Part shown: positions 12,401-23,639 of the stretch, in pieces
Position numbering within the stretch: position 1 is the stretch's first letter
Layout of the letters: each line of letters begins with the position of its first letter
Source: Asterias rubens
Taxonomy: Eukaryota > Echinodermata > Asteroidea > Forcipulatida > Asteriidae
Direction of reading: 5' to 3'
Assembly (NCBI RefSeq): GCF_902459465.1
Contig: NC_047082.1
Coordinates: forward strand, 8,039,407 to 8,103,406
DNA length: 64,000 nucleotides
Position numbers and translations under genes: made by a program
The notes under the pieces: model-generated
Told to the model about the DNA's origin: nothing
The model's database searches: none
The model's input: the letters and a program-made list of their open reading frames with translations, nothing else

Positions 12401-15400
12401 CCTAATGTGCACAGAATCCCTTCTTGGTCAGTATCTTTGTTCAGGGGTGCAGTTGCTATTACCGTAGCTGCCCTGTAGCCAGAGATCACACCAGAGGTTA
12501 CGACACACCCGTAAAGCGGTAGTGAGAGATGGGTGCAACTTTATACTTTATTTTTACATTTTTTATTGTAGTACACGCACTTACCCGTCATATGGATAGT
12601 AATAATCAGGCCTCATACCTAAACACAAGAAACAAATCAATATTTTATCATTATTATTAATTATATCCACCTGTTTTTATATAGCGCTTTTCACACCTGG
12701 AGGGCGTCCCAAAGTGCTTCACATTATTTCCCCTGGTAATTAATATGTGCCACGACTGGGATATGAACCCACGCTTGCATAGTTTCGTCGTTACAGCTGG
12801 GTGTGAAGTCTCTAAATTATCTCTCCGCTTATTGATAGTTACAATCTAGACTCTAATAAAGTTATTATCATTGTATAAATCACAAGAATTATCTGTCTGT
12901 GAACTCTAGTAGGAGGCTGAGAATTCTGAAGTGCTGTTTTTGTCTTTTATGAAGTAATTTTTGGGGGCAAACAATGTAAGAAGTTTTTAATAGTGAAAAT
13001 ATTACTTTTCAGCATAATTTGTAATTCTTAAATTACATGTACCATGTTTGACAAAAGCAAATTTCCATTTTATAGACACTAGACATTGAATTGAATTATA
13101 CTTGTGTACCTTGTATTTCCACATCAGATCCAACCCAAAAGTAGCTTCCAGCTATTAGACCTTGCTTCATAGCTGTGTTCCAGATCTAGAAAAGTCATCA
13201 TTACCTAACTGTCATGTATCCATTTATTACCTGTTCAAATTGTTCATAATTATTCTGGACCCTGGAAATGTGCAATAAGGTCAATTTGGCAAAGGCCAAC
13301 TAGACAGAATTTGGATAGCCCACCCAACATGACAAAACTAGCCACTGTGGCGCCACAACCAGGCTGTGGTGTGTCCATTGATAAATCTATTTTATCCGCA
13401 AGAGATAAAATTAATTATTTTTTAACTGTAGTTGTACTTTGATGTTTGAATATGATTAATAGTACTGACTTGTTTTGCGATTTTTGTGCAAAAATCAAAT
13501 GTATGCAGATAATAAAGTTCTTAAAATACAACTCGAGCTAAAGTTACCAGGCTTCAAGTTTCACCTTAAAGGCATGTTCTCGTTCTAGAAGAAAGTATAA
13601 AAGTACAAGGGTGTCACATTGCCAATGCTCTTGTTGTCGTCCGTGATTGTCAGGCTCGCCTTCAAGCCCCCCCCCCCATTTTTTTTCTTTCTTTCCGTGG
13701 GATGGGTGTTTTTTTTCCACTTAACATAGGGGTGGGTGGTTTTTAAACTGTGAGGTGGGTAATGGGAGACATTCTTTTTTGGCAGGACGGCTTTGTAGAG
13801 GTGCTGGTCACCTGTTCTTCCTTGCCACTCACTGGCTCGATATTTGTTATCTATTTTGCTTCTTTGTATCTTATTTATCACTTTGTATATTTTTATGCAA
13901 GTGTAAAGCCTAATAAAACTAAACTAAAACTAAAAAACTGAAAAAAGAAAACACAGAAATGAAAGAAGGAAATAAATCCTTACCGGTTCCCCTCCCCACC
14001 AGTAACTGTTATCTTTCTCTGTGCCGGACAACGAGAAGACTTTATTGAGCTCAGGATCGTACATGTTGTTACCAATGATTCCATGATGCTCAGGAAGAAG
14101 ACCCTTAAACAAACAAAAAATGAATCATGCAACAAATTTTTTAGGAACTATAGTTTTACCTTGAGAAGCGTTTAATTTAAAATTGTTTGGGTTTGAACAA
14201 GGAAAATTGACTGGAGCCGAGTTGAACCAACGACCTTTGAAAAAACGTACCAGAGGTCATCGGTTCAAGTCCCACTCCAGTTAATTTTCAAAGTTCAAAC
14301 CCAAGCTATTCACCAGTCAGTTTCCCTTGTGGTTTATTAAAATATGACAATATTTTCTTAAACTACCTTTTGAACTGCAATTTCATTAAAAAATAAATGA
14401 AAAAGGAAAAAAAATCACAAGGCTACATGATACACATTTTTTTTTAAATGAAATTCAAATATGATCATTAGTTTTAAAAAATGTGAGTAAGCAATTTTGG
14501 TCTGTCATGTTCTGACTTGACTTTGAAATAGAAACACTTCTTTAGCTTTACAAGTATTCCTGTTTATATTAAGAACATTACCGTGACGATGCTGTAATGG
14601 TTTGGAAACGTCAACGTTGGAAAGGAAGGATACATGTATGGAGTATGAACTCCACAATCACCTAGTCAGAAAGAAAAACAAATATTCATCCTAGTAGTGA
14701 TCAAACTGTTGTATTGTTTTGGGGCTACAGAAACAGGAAATCTGTTTGCTTAAAGGGAAATTTGTCTGGTAATCAAGTATTGATGGAAATGGAAACTTAA
14801 TTACTTGGTTACACAAGTACATGTACAGCAGATTTCAATTTAAGAATTTTGAGAAAAATTTCACTTCAAAGTAATGTGGTTTTGTAAAAAAAACATTCAT
14901 TTTTCTGCCCCCAAAATTTGAATATGAGAAGCATTACTGCTCTAACGATTATCAAATTGTGTGCTTTTGTTGGGGTTTATTCTTCCTGCTTGGACATTAT
15001 TCTCTCCAGATTTTCAGCGATATCTAAAAACACAACCACCTTTTATTGTATTCATCTACATGAATGGTTTTACCCAAAGGTATACTTTGCTCTTTAATAA
15101 GCAAAATGTATGTGAACTTTTAATTTATTATTATTTTTTTTTTTTTTGTATTGATGAACTTACTCAGTCTCTTGAGGTTTGGGGTAACTCCTCTGTCCAA
15201 ATAGTCGTTACGGAAACCGTCTAAAGAGACCAGAATTAGAGGAGCTTTGTCCACTCTGTAGAATAAATAACATGCAAGGTTTGGGCCAAGATTTGGTAAA
15301 AGAGTTTTAACATTTGCTGGAAATTAAAAAAACTGTGGGTCCAAATGGTTCACTTACAAAACACATGCAGTTTTATGACGTATTAGGCTAAACAGGGTGT

Positions 15401-18400
15401 CTAAATTTTAAACAGGGTGTCCGGAAGACACCCAGACACCCCTCTGGCTAACACTATTAAGATGTTCTGCCGTCGATTTCACCAAACTCTTCCTAACTTA
15501 GGATTAATCTTAGGACTTAGGACGGGTTCAGTTTCGTATCCAAATACGTAGGACGCATTGAACCCATCCTAAGTTAAGACGAGTTATTGTCCTAACTCGA
15601 GTTAGGATTAATCCTAGCGTTTCGTGAAATCGGCTGCAGGCTTTGGAACATGAAGTCCTCTTCAGAAGGATAGCCAATGTTGTTCCAATATATGGGACCC
15701 AAGCCTGTGAAAATTTGAGCTAAATTGGTCATCGAAGTTGCGAGAAAATGATGAGAGAAAAACCACCCTTGTGGGGCGAACTGAAAACATTATTTATTAT
15801 CTCCAGCTCGACCATGTTCTTACTATATAACTATGTAATATAGATTATTATTATTATTAATGTTTTATTGTCACTTGCAAAAATATAAAATTGTATTTTA
15901 TAGGCTTAAAGACCCTGGACATTACTGGTAATTGTCAAAGACCAGTCTTCTCACTTGGTGTATCTCCACATGCAAAAGTAACAAACCTGTGAAAATTTTA
16001 GCTCAATTGGTTGTCAAAGTTGTGAGATAATAATGAAAGAAAAAAGCACCTTGTTACACGAAGTTGTGTGCTTTCAGATGCTTGATTTTGATTCGCGGAA
16101 AATTACTTCTTTCTCTGAAAACTACCTCACTTCAGAGGGAGCTGTTTTTCACAATGTTTTATACTATCAACCTCTCCCCATTACTCATTACCAAGTAAAG
16201 TTTTATGATAAAAATTGTTTTGAGTAATTACCAATAGTGTCCACTGCCTTTATAACACAAGTGAGGAAGGCTCAACACTTACACAAGACCTGAGGCCAAT
16301 GATTCAAGCACCACGCCAGTAAACTCATGGCCAGACAAGTCCAGTATTTTTTAATTATCTTTAATTTAAACAAAACAATGTTCAAGTGTATCTGTACGAT
16401 TCCAACTTATAAGATCTTATAGGATTCTTATAAGACTCGTATAGGACTGCTCTAAGCAGCTCAATACAAGTTCTTATAAGATTTTAATAAGATTCTTATA
16501 ACTTTCTTTAAAGTTTCTTAAAAGATTCTTATAAGACTGCTCTTAGCAGCTCAATACAGGTTCTTATAAGATTTTAATAAGATTCTTATACGTTTCTTAT
16601 AAGAGTATTTCATAAGGGAAGCTTACCCATCGGGGCACTGAGGCTGCTGTTCTGTAAAGCATGGGGTTCCGAGCCAAGGTTTGCCTACAGATTGACAAAA
16701 ACAAAACCAAAAGAATTTTTTAATTGTTTTTTTTTAACAAAAATGGGAAACACAGAAAAAAACAGAGCAGTTATATTTGAGACTCTAGTTGATATCAGCC
16801 AATTTTATGTAAAATATTTGCATTTATTCTGAGTGTGTGCAGATTTAGAGAGACTTACGGAATACGATCTATAATCAAGTTTAAAAAGTCGTTATAAAAC
16901 TTGATTTCCACACAATATAACTTTATAATTTACATTTTCCTCATAATATAAGTGCCCCTTTACCAAAGGAAAACCGCACTGGCCCTTCATAAGAGCGAAA
17001 TTCAAGGACTGGAGTAAGAAAGTAAGTACCAGTTCAAAAGAATTATGCAAACGTCTTGTTATGAACCCCTTGCATAGCATGAAACCCTACACTGACACGC
17101 ACCATTTTAACGCACAAAGAACAGCTATCGTCCAATCATTTGCCTCCTTTGACCCCAGTGAGGGCGCTTTTTGACCCCAGTGAGGGCGTTTTTTGAGAGT
17201 GTGACGACACATGCAAGGGGGTCTATTGCCTGTCATGTTATTGTTTACCTGGTGCTGACGTTCCCCCATGTGATGTTGTACCTCCATGTGATGTTGTACC
17301 ATCAACAGCTTTGGCTGTTGTGGCTTCAGGTTTAGCCGTTGAGGGGGGTTTGGGCATCATCGTGGTCTTGTCCCCAGGCTTCTGCGGCTCTACAGTGGCC
17401 TTGGTAGGCACGTCTCCATACCAAATGGCATAGCCTACACCAATGCCAATGCCAACACCGCATAATACAGCGACAAGCTAATTCAAGAAGAACAAATTTA
17501 GTTAGGAAGACTGTGAAGTACAATTCAATTCAATGTTACTATTTCATCAGTTTACTTTTGATAATTTTGATAACTATTAATAATAATAATAATAAGACTT
17601 GTAATGCGCACAAATCCACCCTGCTGGGTGTTCAAGGCGCAGAATATTGTTTTCATCTCCTAAGTTTTACTGTAAAATACTCATAATTTGAATAATTGAC
17701 AAACTTTATTAAAATGTGTAAATGTAGGACAACAATAAAAAATAATTGCGTGTAAAAATGAAAATTGATTTTTGGGGTTGAACAAAGAATTGACTAGAGT
17801 GGGATTCGAACCAACGACCTCCGGATTAACGTGCCGGCGCTCTACCAACTGAGCTATCTAGCCCTATATTGGCGGTGTCCCGGTAGTCAGTTTCCCTTGT
17901 GGTTTATATTGATAAAAATGAAAATTGTCAAAAACACGGGAAAATATTTATTCATATAATTTATGAAGGCCTAACTGAAGTCAACAATAGTCCAATACTT
18001 ACTACGATTACGGGATAAAGTAGTGTAGATTTTTTCTGTGGGAGAAAAACACACAACATGTAATTTTCAACATGAGCATGGATTTTCAGACTTTATTTCC
18101 CACAAAAAATCTATGGGAGGCACTGATCAGAAAAAAAGTTTTTACTGTGCATTTTAATGCAGGAAAAAATTTGTCAATAAGGCTGAGTAAAAAAAGAAAC
18201 ATATTGTTTTGGAGGCCGCCTCCTTTTAATATTTATTTTTTATGAAAAAAAGGGTTATTTTAAACGATTTCAGCTAGTAAAACAATCTGAATGTCTTGTC
18301 TGAATGTCTTGACCAAAATGTTTCATATATATGTATTGTGTTTGAGCAGTAGAACAAACAATGGATATTTGAATAAAAATTTTTAAATAAATGTCAAATT

Positions 18401-21114
18401 TTGACATTTATTTAAAAAAGAATGGTGGCCATCTTGAAATAAAAAATAAAAAGCCCCTCCTCCTTCCTTTTTTTGAGAAAGCCGGACGCTAATCATGTTT
18501 CTTTTTTTACTCGGCATAATAAAAGTCCAAGAAGAACATTCTTATTAATAGCGGACGAAACCGAAATAGTTCTAGGAGTAGGGCCGGCTAGGGTAGAAGT
18601 CAATAAAGAAATGCCTTCTCATTCTGTGAAATTTGTTTTACTTATTTAGAAGATTTAGACAGAACTTTAGACAGTCAGTCAGCAGTCAGAACGCACATGA
18701 CTGACTCAGCAGGCTCAGAATAAATAAGTTTTTAATTTAGTGTTTTATTCTGCATTAATTTCGTCTTACCTTGTAACTTTTCCCGAAGGTGAGAGTAACC
18801 TCTTCGTTCGTCAAATTTACCTTGGACTAAGAACAACATAATATGAAACATTTTAAAGACAAATCATTGGATACTCAAAAGTCTCTCTTCGTTCGTCCAC
18901 GTGTGTTTAATAAAACAAAAATTGTTGAAGGAATATGCGAGAAGTGTTCCCTGTATTCTCTCAATGTAATTTTCTAATACCTAAGTACCAGACTAATCAG
19001 ATGTCTTCGGCAGCGATTGCGCATGTGCAATTCTTGAGCGACTACAGTCATCCAATCAGCGGGATCACAGTTCTAGAAGTCACTTTCAACCAATCAAGAG
19101 TCAGGAGTGACGTACGTCTAAAAGTTTCGCTGACTGGCGTTGTTATGTGGGAAGTTTTCCTGTTGAAGTTGGATCTAGAACCCTATGTTTTTTTATTTTT
19201 TATCTTAAACAAATTATGACAGAAAATGCTTCCAAAAGACAAACATTTAAAAACTTTATGCTGTGGACTAATTTTTTTTACATGGCTGTTGAACGGGCTT
19301 TGGTGGTTGGTTTTAGTCAGCCGGTGGGTTTTGTTCGTGCACAATGAAAAGTTTGTCTTTGCCAGTACTGTAAATAACCGTTTTACATTAAAACCTAAAT
19401 TTCGAGGGTCAAATCGGTAAAGAAACGGACCAACCATCTTTAGACAAACGTAATAAGTTCGTCATTGTGTAATTTGTATCAATAATGGCCGTTATAGTAG
19501 TCCTATGATGGAACTGATACTAGATAGAAAAAAAGTAGGATTTAAAACTTGGCATAATCTTTGCGGACGTGTAAATCTTTTCTCATGGTCGGCTCTGAAA
19601 AGAAGAACCTGTGGTTGATATCATATCAACATATGATCATATCAACATATGATCAACTTGTGTCTCCGTCATGCAGGGCTATCCTATTATCGCGACCAGT
19701 GCCGGATTTCATAAAGGGGTTAAGCATTGCTATAAAGCACACATAGAGTGGGTCACGCTGATTGTAATTTGGCTGGTAGTAGGCCTAACCCGTTTCAAAG
19801 CAATATCTCAGTGCGTTGCGCAAATTTGTGCTAACAGACTTTATGAAACTGCAACTTCAATCCATCGCCTGACATTTCTAATGCTGATCGACACTTTATA
19901 TCATGATCGACACTCGCCAGTCATTTTATTTCCTCATTTAGCTTTTAGACCTATTTGCCATGAGCAGTTAAGCTTCAGAGACCAAACCTAAATAGCGTGT
20001 CTCGGGTATTAAAAACAACCTTATCTAAACTTTATCAAGGCGTTAATATTATAAGTTATCAACACAAGCGCTTTTGCGTCCCATGGCCGAAGTTTTATCA
20101 AGTTTATTATGCGTTATTATACCCTATAAAACACAATACCACTGTATGTTGATAATCGTATACGCAAACTTCATATTGGGTCAATACACACCGTACCAGT
20201 ACAAATAAGTAACCTCATAAAATGATATGATATCTAGATTGATTGCCCACTTTAGTCTTGAGTATAAATCGATGATAAAGTTAAGTCAATAATAGGGGTC
20301 TTTGTACAAGCATTGCTTGCAATTTAGCCTTTCTGCCTGACATGCCTGACGGTTCATTGACTCAATGTGGCTGAAGGTGAACGGAAAAAGGGGTTATAAT
20401 TGAAATACTATCTTTCATTTAAAAAAATATAAAGGTAAGGGTTCACAATGTGAAGATTTAAAATTTCGGTGTCCTCCACCCCCCCCCCCCCAAAGTTTTT
20501 TTCCCGTTTTGTTTTAAAAAAAATTTGTTATGCGTCTTCTGCTCGGGCGTTCGCGGGCGACAGAGTAAATTCACCCATCCGGCCAAATCAATCCAGAATG
20601 GTTCTTCTGTTGTCATGTTCAAACTCAGGTTCGTGTGTCGACAGTCGCATTCATTCCCGTTTATCATTTCAGTTTCTGTGATTATTAAAGGTATATCCTA
20701 ATGAGTAATCCTTATAAGTAAGGGGTTTACTTTGTCAGGGGGTGACTTTGTAGGGGTAACTTTGTAAGGGGGTGACTTTGTAAGGGGGTGACTTACAATG
20801 TCGCCCCCTGGCAAAGTCGCCACTTAGCAAAGTCGCATAGTAACAAAGTCGCCTCCAGACTTAAAGTTTCTGGGAGGAAGACGGCGGAACTCATTCAGAG
20901 GAAAACACACGCCATCACTCGGAACGGGACTGACAGCCGCCTACTTATATTGCCCTCGGTCCCGGTGGGATTCGAACAGGGGTCCTATAGAGCTCACAAG
21001 GCGAGACAGGCCAGCACCACAACCCGACCGCCGTAAACATTCGAAAGTTTATCATTTCGGACACGCACTGCCAAAGTTAAACGACTTTGTTTTAGTACGT
21101 ACCGCAGATGACAT
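3837..21114 (-). CDS. ENPP1/3-like: Ectonucleotide pyrophosphatase/phosphodiesterase, ENPP1/3-like, without somatomedin-B domains
   Basis: Hydrolyses extracellular nucleotide (di)phosphodiesters at the cell surface, by family. The CDS is 25 exons (2490 bp, 829 residues; phases agree throughout): 21103-21114, 18770-18826, 18003-18035, 17249-17477, 16627-16684, 15164-15255, 14582-14661, 13984-14103, 13110-13185, 12585-12618, 11764-11829, 11572-11644, 11276-11428, 10628-10700, 9788-9828, 9264-9385, 9040-9106, 8448-8535, 7216-7415, 6779-6839, 6299-6453, 5700-5841, 5004-5142, 4596-4743, 3837-4007. A short cytosolic tail is followed by a signal-anchor helix (about 27-54), a Thr/Pro stalk (55-110), a phosphodiesterase domain (about 130-500) and a nuclease-like domain (about 590-829). 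Metal and catalytic residues are all present: D142, nucleophile T178 (TFPNH), D298/H302 (DEPDHTGH), D345/H346 (ADHGM), H451. The loop 'GSDVEIQG' found in ENPP1/3 and missing from autotaxin is kept, so nucleotides rather than lysolipids are the likelier substrate (inference). The 4-codon first exon is the least certain part. Confidence 0.95.
5876..5990 (+). repeat. tRNA-derived SINE fragment
   Basis: The head GGCTGTGGCCAAGCGGTTAA followed by 'GAGCACTGGACTCCAGATCC' looks like the 5' half of a tRNA-Leu/Ser-type sequence with an A-box. No complete B-box or tRNA fold follows, so this is a SINE head rather than a tRNA gene. It lies in the ENPP intron between exons 5700-5841 and 6299-6453. Confidence 0.6.
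7440..7960. repeat. Dispersed repeat with 'GGTAACACCATG' blocks
   Basis: The words GGTAACACCATG and TTCTGAAAAGAAC each occur twice within this ENPP intron (near 7491/7840 and 7605/7890). They recur near 29618-29670 in the WASHC5 3' part. This is a fragmented interspersed repeat. An 81-codon open frame within it (7502-7747) is not supported as a gene. Confidence 0.5.
8770..8880. repeat. Foldback fragment of family A
   Basis: TTGATTTTGAGACCTCAAAT is followed a few bases later by its near reverse complement, forming a short hairpin. The preceding 'GTGTGCTTTCAGATGCTTGA' also occurs in the family A copies at 16066 and 49768, so this is an internal piece of that MITE. Confidence 0.6.
10757..10931. 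repeat. TIR-bearing MITE, family E
   Basis: Terminal inverted repeats begin AAGGCCCGGTCCCACTGCAG on the left and end CTGCAGCGTGACTCGGCCTT on the right. Inner mirrored segments carry GATAACGATAACG/CGTTATCGTTATC and a central 'TTGGTTGAAT' pair. A diverged second copy is at 52660-52858 in ATAD2 intron 2. It is non-coding. Confidence 0.8.
12116..12360. repeat. Foldback element, family C, long arms
   Basis: The left arm starts GGGCCCAATTTCATAGAGC and the right arm ends CTATGAATCTGGGCCC. About 90 bases on each side pair imperfectly, including TTTGCTTAGCATGAAATTTC and its complement. It lies in the ENPP intron between exons 11764-11829 and 12585-12618 and abuts a minus-strand SINE head. Confidence 0.8.
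12360..12545 (-). repeat. tRNA-derived SINE
   Basis: On the minus strand 'GGATAGCTCAGTTGGTAGAG' at about 12377-12396 is a textbook A-box from a tRNA head. The body resembles the copies at 17770-17925 and 31440-31680. It directly follows the family C foldback, so one element probably inserted into or beside the other. Confidence 0.65.
14195..14345. repeat. Inverted pair of SINE fragments
   Basis: A minus-oriented B-box-like 'GAGTTGAACCAACGACCT' near 14218 is followed by a plus-oriented 'AGGTCATCGGTTCAAGTCCC' near 14253. The two mirror each other and are flanked by the SINE body word TCAGTTTCCCTTGTGG. It lies in the ENPP intron beside exon 13984-14103. Confidence 0.55.
15473..15635. repeat. 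Foldback MITE, family H
   Basis: The ends mirror each other: CGATTTCACCAAACTC on the left and TAGCGTTTCGTGAAATCG on the right. The interior repeats 'CTAACTTAGGA' and 'CCTAAGTTA' in both orientations. Related copies are at 30757-30868 and, partially, 57838-57930. Confidence 0.75.
15908..16251. repeat. MITE, family A, nearly full length
   Basis: The left end reads AAAGACCCTGGACATTACTG and the right end CCAATAGTGTCCACTGCCTT, imperfect terminal inverted repeats containing GTAATTAC. Internal segments match the copies at 49631-49987 and 57046-57395. A 64-codon open frame inside is fortuitous. Confidence 0.75.
17249..18035 (-). other. ENPP signal-anchor and Thr/Pro-rich stalk exons
   Basis: Exons 18003-18035 and 17249-17477 encode a Lys-rich start (KKS), one hydrophobic helix rich in Val, Gly and Ile ending at AIWYG, then about 55 residues of Lys/Pro/Thr-rich linker. 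The linker ends in an 18-base tandem duplication coding for GTTSHG twice. In ENPP1-3 this position leads into two cysteine-rich somatomedin-B domains. Here it splices directly to the exon that starts the catalytic domain (16627-16684, with its conserved QCPD). The intervening 564 bp show no cysteine-rich frame. Confidence 0.85.
17770..17925 (-). repeat. tRNA-derived SINE with intact A and B boxes
   Basis: On the minus strand TAGCTCAGTTGGTAGAGCG (A-box, about 17838-17856) is followed by GGTTCGAATCC (B-box, 17802-17812). Spacing fits a tRNA head, but the flanking acceptor-stem halves do not pair, and the tail matches other SINE copies. It lies in the ENPP intron between exons 17249-17477 and 18003-18035. 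Confidence 0.8.
20690..20860. repeat. Short clustered repeat of 'GACTTTGTAAGGGGGT' words
   Basis: GACTTTGTAAGGGGGTGACT-type units occur about four times, then the complement 'CAAAGTCGCC' occurs three times, so the block is partly inverted. It lies in the first ENPP intron. A minus-oriented B-box-like GGGATTCGAACAGGGGTCC follows at about 20967, suggesting an adjoining SINE. Confidence 0.5.
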
Positions 21115-21600
21115 AATTGCAGGTTATTCTTCCAAGCTTTGATTTAGTCGACACTCCGACGTCTCTATAGATCGTCTATATCGAGACAGTATCCAGAAGA
21201 CCGCAACTTCCACAAAATAACTCAGCTCAGAACTGAAACAACACAATGAAACTGTAAATAATGCATTAAAAAATGTAATAATATAAAATATAGGCCTGTT
21301 TACATTTGTATCATTTGTGTTTGTCGCTGGATCATGTCAAAGATTGGTATTTCCGTCATAAGATCCGCTACAAGATTTTCATATTTTCTTTTCTTGTAAC
21401 TTACCCGTCACGTTCTCGAATTCCCTGCCTCAGTGGCAGCAGCTTAGGTCACTCTGTGCTACAGACACTGTGTTGATACCCAGCATGCAGCCTCGTCGTA
21501 ACGTGGACTGAAACGTAACTACTAAAGTGGGGAGCAGCCACAGGGTACCCATGTAGAACCCGCCCCTTCGTCAACAAACTTTAAAGGACAGGTTATCCCC
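21115..21600 (-). promoter_or_regulatory. ENPP 5' UTR and probable promoter zone
   Basis: The chosen start codon (21112-21114) sits at the end of an exon whose GTACGT donor keeps frame with the next exon. Upstream the DNA is less AT-rich than the surrounding introns. A second strong minus-strand donor (GTAAG at 21400-21404) could close an upstream non-coding exon starting somewhere near 21500. I see no TATA box, and the transcription start cannot be fixed from sequence alone. Confidence 0.4.
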
Positions 21601-23639
21601 TTAGAAACAAACCTATAACAAGAATCTTAATGGAATCTTATGGAATCGAGTAAGTGACGAAAAAATATATAAGAATCCTATTGGAATCATATTTAAATTC
21701 TATGGGTTTCTATGATAATTTCGCCTTTGGATACGATTTTATTTTTTAGTGATGGACACTTTTATTGCAATATGATTTGAAGTTGAAACATTTAGCCCCC
21801 CCCCCCCCCCCCCCCCCTTGGCCTCTATTACAATCAAACGGAACCAATGCCTATGAGAACAGTATAGTATGTCAATGTGTAGTCACATGTCAGCTACAAC
21901 CACGGATCCGCAACGGGAAATTCAGTTGGTAAAATGCAAGCATGATCTCACAACAAAAAGTAGAAGTATTTTATTTGGTAAAGGGCTTGCCTACATTTTT
22001 AGCCAACTTGTTGTTCTCTTTTCAACATCGTAAGAAAGACTCAGAGAGCCATATAACAGCACAAAAAAGGTGGGCTATGGGAACCTACATAACAAATAGA
22101 CTGTTTAATAGACTGTTCTGTGTTCAGTGAGTTTGTTTAATTCACAAAACATCTTGGTTTATCTTGATGCCCCCAAAAATCCAAAATTGGAAAAGGAATA
22201 TCATAATATTATGCCTGATCAATGTTGTTGACCTTTCGCGTCCAGTTCCTTTAAAAACAACACACATGCAGTGGATTAAGTTATACTGAGCGGATTAACA
22301 TCTGGGTGTAAAGGCCAATGGCTAAAATAAAGAGTCCAAATTTAAAGACAACGGGGAGCGAAAACCCAACTACTAGTAGGCCCTACATCATTAAGACACA
22401 AATTGCATTGAGGGCTTTGTTCCAATCGTCATACTTGGTTGCGGCAGTTAGCAACATGTGTAGATCTGTAAGGCTATGTGCTACACAAAACTGTATGAGC
22501 AGTTTACAGAATACATAATCTGGCCTGTGGTCATAACCTGATTTTATTTACCCAGCAAAATTTGTATCTGCTTAGCCAGTTTCGGGTCCTAATTGGTTAA
22601 AAAAGGAACTGTTGTGTGTGATTATTAGTTTACTCAAATTGGTCCCTTGAGTACTGTTTTGTTGACAATAATGCACTAAAGGTGCATTAATTAATATGGT
22701 AAGCACATTAATAGTTTTGCTAAGCAAAATTGCTTTAATTAATAAACCTTTAAGGCTATGTGATCACTTATTTTTCACAAGGGCATACAAATCGGAAATC
22801 AGACTTGAGTAGGATGCTATAATGCCTACATGTATTGAACAAAAGACTTCAAAATGGCCAACTACATTAATGCAGTATACAGGGCGAGAGTCATTGCAGG
22901 TCAATGGGTCTGAACTAGGATCCAAATTTTGAATTTTTGTTGAAATGATGACATTTCCAACTTTTGGTAACCCCTGGGGTTTAGAATTCATAGAGTTTTT
23001 AGGAACAGTGTCCTCATCACCAGAGAAGTAAATGAAAGAACAGGATTTATTTATGTTGATAAACTGAAATAGAAACTCTGATTGGCTGTAATTTTCCCGC
23101 TTTTTCCTGGATCCTTCCCGTAATCCCTTTCCCCTTTTTTTCTTTCTTTAAATGGATATGTTATTTGTTGTTTGGGTCTAAAGCTAAGGCCATCTACCCT
23201 ACTCATTATATATGTCGATAAACAGATATATTTTTTCTTCACCGGGCTGACTTACAAAAGTCTGAATTCAGATAAAAGTCTGACATTTCTCACACCTGTA
23301 TTATCAGCACTAATTATCCAGTGCAAGCTCGACTCTGAAAACACATAATATAGACTACTGCAATATAACATCAGGAACACACAGAGAAAAAACCCAAACA
23401 AACCTGAATATGCATGAAATATTCAAATAGATTTTAATTCAATTACTTGTCATGTTTGTACAAACAAATTATACATTCTATTACATTAAAATATCATCTT
23501 TGATATCTATAAAATAGTTATGTTAATTTGAATATTCAGTAAGTTTCTATTTTTTAAATAAAGCAATCTCTCGATGTTGTGTCCCCCCAAGTAAAAATTG
23601 CCCTTTGCCATCCCAGGCCTGGATTTTCAACTTTAATAA

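Larger units (their letters stand above)
9040..16684 (-). other. ENPP phosphodiesterase catalytic-domain exons
   Basis: Thirteen exons from 16627-16684 to 9040-9106 encode the alkaline-phosphatase-fold domain. Landmarks in order are [10 protein letters not shown] (first metal Asp), [15 protein letters not shown] (Thr nucleophile and Asn), [46 protein letters not shown] and GGGHGYDN (last metal His). All zinc ligands of the family are intact, so the enzyme is predicted to be active. Confidence 0.93.

Noticed and set aside
17802-17856. tRNA gene
   Set aside because: The A and B boxes are good, but the acceptor-stem halves do not pair and the flanks match other SINE copies. It is a SINE head. 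The same applies to the heads near 12380, 31515, 39410 and 54150.
18900-19150. Alternative ENPP promoter with inverted CCAAT boxes
   Set aside because: Two CCAATCA words and moderate GC content are present, but the nearby exon 18770-18826 has a clear splice acceptor and no in-frame ATG. The evidence is too weak to call.
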